From NCBI RefSeq assembly GCF_003028855.1, contig NZ_CP028324.1, positions 6,076,001 to 6,140,000 on the forward strand: a stretch of 64,000 nucleotides of DNA. Reading direction: 5' to 3'. This DNA comes from Pseudoduganella armeniaca. GTDB lineage: Bacteria > Pseudomonadota > Gammaproteobacteria > Burkholderiales > Burkholderiaceae_D. Numbering within the stretch: the first letter of the stretch is position 1; every line of letters begins with the position of its first letter. This document shows, piece after piece, positions 54,147 through 64,000 of the stretch. The notes beneath the pieces were generated by a model. The model made no database searches, was not told where the DNA came from, and was given only the letters and a program-made list of their open reading frames with translations. A program made the translations under genes and the position numbers.

Positions 54147-54701
54147 TCATTTCCCCAGATAGGCTTTGTTTATATGGATGTGTACTGACAGATTGCTCAG
54201 TTGCGCGGCTGGCCGCAGGTTTTTGACGGTGACGCGATAGACGCCGCGGTCGAGCGTCACGTCACCGATCTTTTTCAGGAATCGACCGCCGAATCCGGCA
54301 TAGCGCTGGACCTGGTCCGTGGTGCGGTCGAACACGACCGCCACTGGACCCGGTTCCAGCCGTTCAATACGCAGCGACAAGCTGAGCGGCACCCCGTAGT
54401 TGGGCGGCGGACTGGCACTGCTGGGATAGGGATTTTCGGCGTCCCCCATCAAGTCGAGCAGCGCATAGACTTCAGAACTGTCGCGCACATTGACGGCTTG
54501 GAACGTCAAGCCGAAGCGATAAATGCCTTGCTGGGCGATGCGCAGATCCGTGTGTGCGGTTTCTCCGCCGGTTCTCACGGCGAATGGAATGGCTAGCGGT
54601 GGCGTGGCGGTCAACGCCGCTGCCGGAATGGCGCAGGACGCAGCCGCAAGGCACAGCAGCACGGCCGCCCAGCGGCGGCGCAGGCAGGTCGACAACGTCA
54701 T
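54147..54701 (-). CDS. Exported DUF5625-like protein, candidate immunity
   Basis: A 184-residue protein with a signal peptide (MTLSTCLRRRWAAVLLCLAA) and a possible lipoprotein cysteine in AAASCAIP, although the lipobox is weak. The mature part has IPFAVRTGGETAHTDLRIAQ, then RFGLTFQAVN and GVPLSLSLRIERL. These elements are like those of DUF5625 proteins, small exported beta-sandwich proteins found next to antibacterial effector genes. It starts 1 bp after the preceding stop and ends 7 bp before the RTX gene. A periplasmic immunity protein against the RTX N-terminal domain is a reasonable inference. The family assignment is by eye. Confidence 0.7.
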   Translation of the reverse strand: MTLSTCLRRRWAAVLLCLAAASCAIPAAALTATPPLAIPFAVRTGGETAHTDLRIAQQGIYRFGLTFQAVNVRDSSEVYALLDLMGDAENPYPSSASPPPNYGVPLSLSLRIERLEPGPVAVVFDRTTDQVQRYAGFGGRFLKKIGDVTLDRGVYRVTVKNLRPAAQLSNLSVHIHINKAYLGK

Positions 54702-54702
54702 G

Positions 54703-55059
54703 TTATTGGTTCAGAACGGCGATGCGCCAGGCAGCGCCGCGCTCGAAGTCCACCCGGAAGGTGACCGGCACCGCGCCGCCAAACTGCGTCGCATTGCGAA
54801 AGACCATCGTGATTTCGCTGGCGTCGGGCTGGACGGACTGACGCCACATGACCTTTAGTGGGTCACTATGCTCGGGCCAGACTGCCGGGTCCGCGACTAC
54901 GCGGTACTGAAAAGCACCGCCAGCAAGCCGTGCCGCAAACGGCGCCATGCCCAGTTCCACCTTGCCATCGAGGATCGCCCGGCGATGCGCCTCAGAGTAC
55001 AGCTCAGGGTTTTGCTGGAACATGTCCAGCGCATAGGAACGGGATTCTGCTGGGGTCAT
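54703..55059 (-). CDS. Uncharacterised 118-residue protein, first gene of RTX operon
   Basis: The protein starts MTPAESRSYALDMFQQNPEL, mostly helical at the N-terminus and beta-rich toward the end (ITMVFRNATQFGGAVPVTFR). No signal peptide, membrane segment or cysteine is visible, so it is likely cytoplasmic. It directly precedes the DUF5625-like gene (1-bp gap) and a TATAAT box lies ~30 bp upstream. It might be a chaperone, an adaptor or a second immunity factor for the RTX protein. I do not recognise the family. Confidence 0.7.
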   Translation of the reverse strand: MTPAESRSYALDMFQQNPELYSEAHRRAILDGKVELGMAPFAARLAGGAFQYRVVADPAVWPEHSDPLKVMWRQSVQPDASEITMVFRNATQFGGAVPVTFRVDFERGAAWRIAVLNQ

Positions 55060-55088
55060 TGGACAATCCTGAATAATTTCCGGGATTC

Positions 55089-55094
55089 ATTATA
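55089..55094 (-). promoter_or_regulatory. Likely -10 box of the RTX operon
   Basis: On the minus strand this reads TATAAT, a perfect -10 hexamer about 30 bp before the ATG at 55059. No good -35 is at the right spacing (TTGGCA is only 12 bases upstream), so the promoter may depend on an activator. Confidence 0.55.
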
Positions 55095-55180
55095 CGAAGG
55101 GCGTGTTGCCAAATTCTCACCAAAAATCACAGTTCGCTTTAATACAACATGGTGATTGGAGGGGTTGCAAAACCCGAGCG

Positions 55181-55228
55181 GACAGGCACGGATTTTCAGG
55201 TCTCCCGACCTGAAGATCCGTGCCTGTC
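55181..55228. repeat. 22-bp near-perfect inverted repeat
   Basis: GACAGGCACGGATTTTCAGG (first 20 of 22 bases) pairs with its complement ending at 55228, with one mismatch and a TCCC loop. It is part of the 663-bp gene-free stretch (55060-55722) that also holds the RTX promoter, a decayed rpoC copy, another palindrome and the rpoC terminator. Confidence 0.8.
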
Positions 55229-55250
55229 CCCGGTGTCACTCGCGCAGACG

Positions 55251-55455
55251 AAAAAAAACGGCACCCGTAGGTGCCGTTCTCATTCGAAGCAGAGGGAAAA
55301 GCTTACGCCTCTCGGCTTGCAGCAGGGCGTTGCGTTCCTCGGCTTCCCAGACTTCCTTCTCGCGACGGGCGCGGTGGAAGGCCAGGCCCGTGCCGCCTGG
55401 GATCAGGCGGCCGACGATGACGTTTTCCTTCAGGTCGGGCAGACCGTCGCGCTTA
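55251..55455 (-). pseudogene. Decayed duplicate of the rpoC 3' end and terminator
   Basis: This stretch repeats the rpoC terminator and last codons found at 55670-55945. The left part (A8, CGGCACC hairpin, AGCAGAGGG, GCTTACGCCT) matches at an offset of 420 bp, and the right part (CTCGGCTTGCAGCAGGGCGT to AGACCGTCGCGCTT) at 490 bp. A 70-bp segment (55731-55800 in rpoC) is thus deleted from the copy. A few substitutions are present. The match stops after GCGCTT near 55455. It has no start codon and cannot yield a protein by itself. Confidence 0.93.
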
Positions 55456-55545
55456 GCCCTATCGCCGCTTCCGCGAGGTGGTTGTCCCTAGCCTAACAAC
55501 AGGCCGCAGCTTGGCCCCACCTTTTTTTGCACCCAAAGCAGAGGG

Positions 55546-55578
55546 CTGGAGTCAGACCCGCCGGGTCTGACCCCAGCC
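55546..55578. repeat. Palindromic repeat (REP-like), variant copy D
   Basis: CTGGAGTCAGACCCG and CGGGTCTGACCCCAG pair closely around a very short centre. The sequence GGTCTGACCCC is shared in part with copies A-C. The remaining bases between 55579 and 55669 hold no gene or clear signal. Confidence 0.7.
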
Positions 55579-55669
55579 ATCGGTCTTGGGTGTAGACAAG
55601 CACAGATGGCCGGTCATGCAGCAGGGTGATACCTTTGCGGCTCAGTGACTGTCTCCGGTCCTTCACGCG

Positions 55670-55700
55670 AAAAAAAACGGCACCCGAAGGTGCCGTTTTT
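55670..55700 (-). terminator. Intrinsic terminator of rpoC
   Basis: AACGGCACC (55676-55684) pairs with GGTGCCGTT (55689-55697) around CGAA, flanked by A8 and T5, so it can stop transcription in both directions. It ends the rpoB-rpoC transcript 22 bp after the stop codon. A mutated copy lies at 55251-55282. Confidence 0.95.
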
Positions 55701-55722
55701 CAACTGAAGCAGAGGGAGAAGC

Positions 55723-59964
<4,242 letters not shown>

Positions 59965-59999
59965 GTATCACTCCAGGTAGTGATGAATTCTTGAATTTT

Positions 60000-60024
60000 G
60001 CCCGGCGCGCTGGGCGCGCCGGGC
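60000..60024. other. GC-rich hairpin between rpoB and rpoC
   Basis: GCCCGGCGCGC and GCGCGCCGGGC pair perfectly (11 bp) around a three-base loop. No T run follows on the minus strand, so it is not a classical terminator. It may stabilise the rpoB 3' end or act in processing of the rpoBC message. Confidence 0.8.
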
Positions 60025-60036
60025 CATGCTAGTGGA

Positions 60037-64000
<3,964 letters not shown>

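Noticed and set aside
60000..60024. Hairpin between rpoB and rpoC as a terminator
   Set aside because: No T run follows on the coding strand and rpoC must be transcribed with rpoB, so I list it only as a hairpin.

Overview
The window is a GC-rich proteobacterial chromosome segment. Several features fit a betaproteobacterium of the Oxalobacteraceae (Massilia/Duganella/Pseudoduganella-like): the rpoB-rpoC pair, a PEP-CTERM-like tail protein, a cyclic beta-glucan synthase, a yybP-ykoY riboswitch ahead of a GDT1-type transporter, and short palindromic repeats around GGGGTCAGTCCC arms. The genus is an inference. I saw no tRNA, rRNA, CRISPR array or insertion sequence. High GC produces very long antisense open frames, which I left out.

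Layout. Positions 1-10.4 kb are one long minus-strand block: two tandem TldD/TldE-like pairs (both TldD copies with Tat-type signals), then DUF4159, MoxR, DUF58, BatA-N-like and a partial membrane protein. A secreted-looking methyltransferase follows (10.7 kb). From 11.8 to 18.1 kb lies a compact plus-strand cassette: HlyD adaptor, C39 peptidase-ABC exporter, a double-glycine leader peptide, a small membrane protein, a poly(A)-polymerase/CCA-type nucleotidyltransferase, and a protein that seems to fuse an inactive C39-like domain to a Fic/Doc domain. It ends in a strong terminator. I regard it as the most novel element: it looks like a bacteriocin-type export locus with two nucleotidyl-transfer-type enzymes built in.

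The middle (18-46 kb) is mostly housekeeping and accessory metabolism: serine hydrolase, M1 aminopeptidase, manganese-riboswitch-controlled GDT1 transporter, a 2869-residue cyclic beta-1,2-glucan synthase-like protein, two GFA proteins, a cysteine desulfurase-rhodanese fusion divergent from an Lrp-type regulator, a frameshifted HPP-CBS gene, a DUF885 peptidase, a hotdog thioesterase divergent from an orphan histidine kinase, a winged-helix/MNT-like regulator, an M16 protease and a radical SAM pair.

From 55.1 down to 46.6 kb a three-gene minus-strand operon encodes two small proteins and a 2526-residue RTX protein. It has a possible N-terminal cysteine-hydrolase domain, an FrpC-like Asp-Pro self-processing module, and ten repeat units spaced at exactly 549 bp. 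The right end carries rpoC and partial rpoB, preceded on the left by a decayed duplicate of the rpoC 3' end and its terminator.
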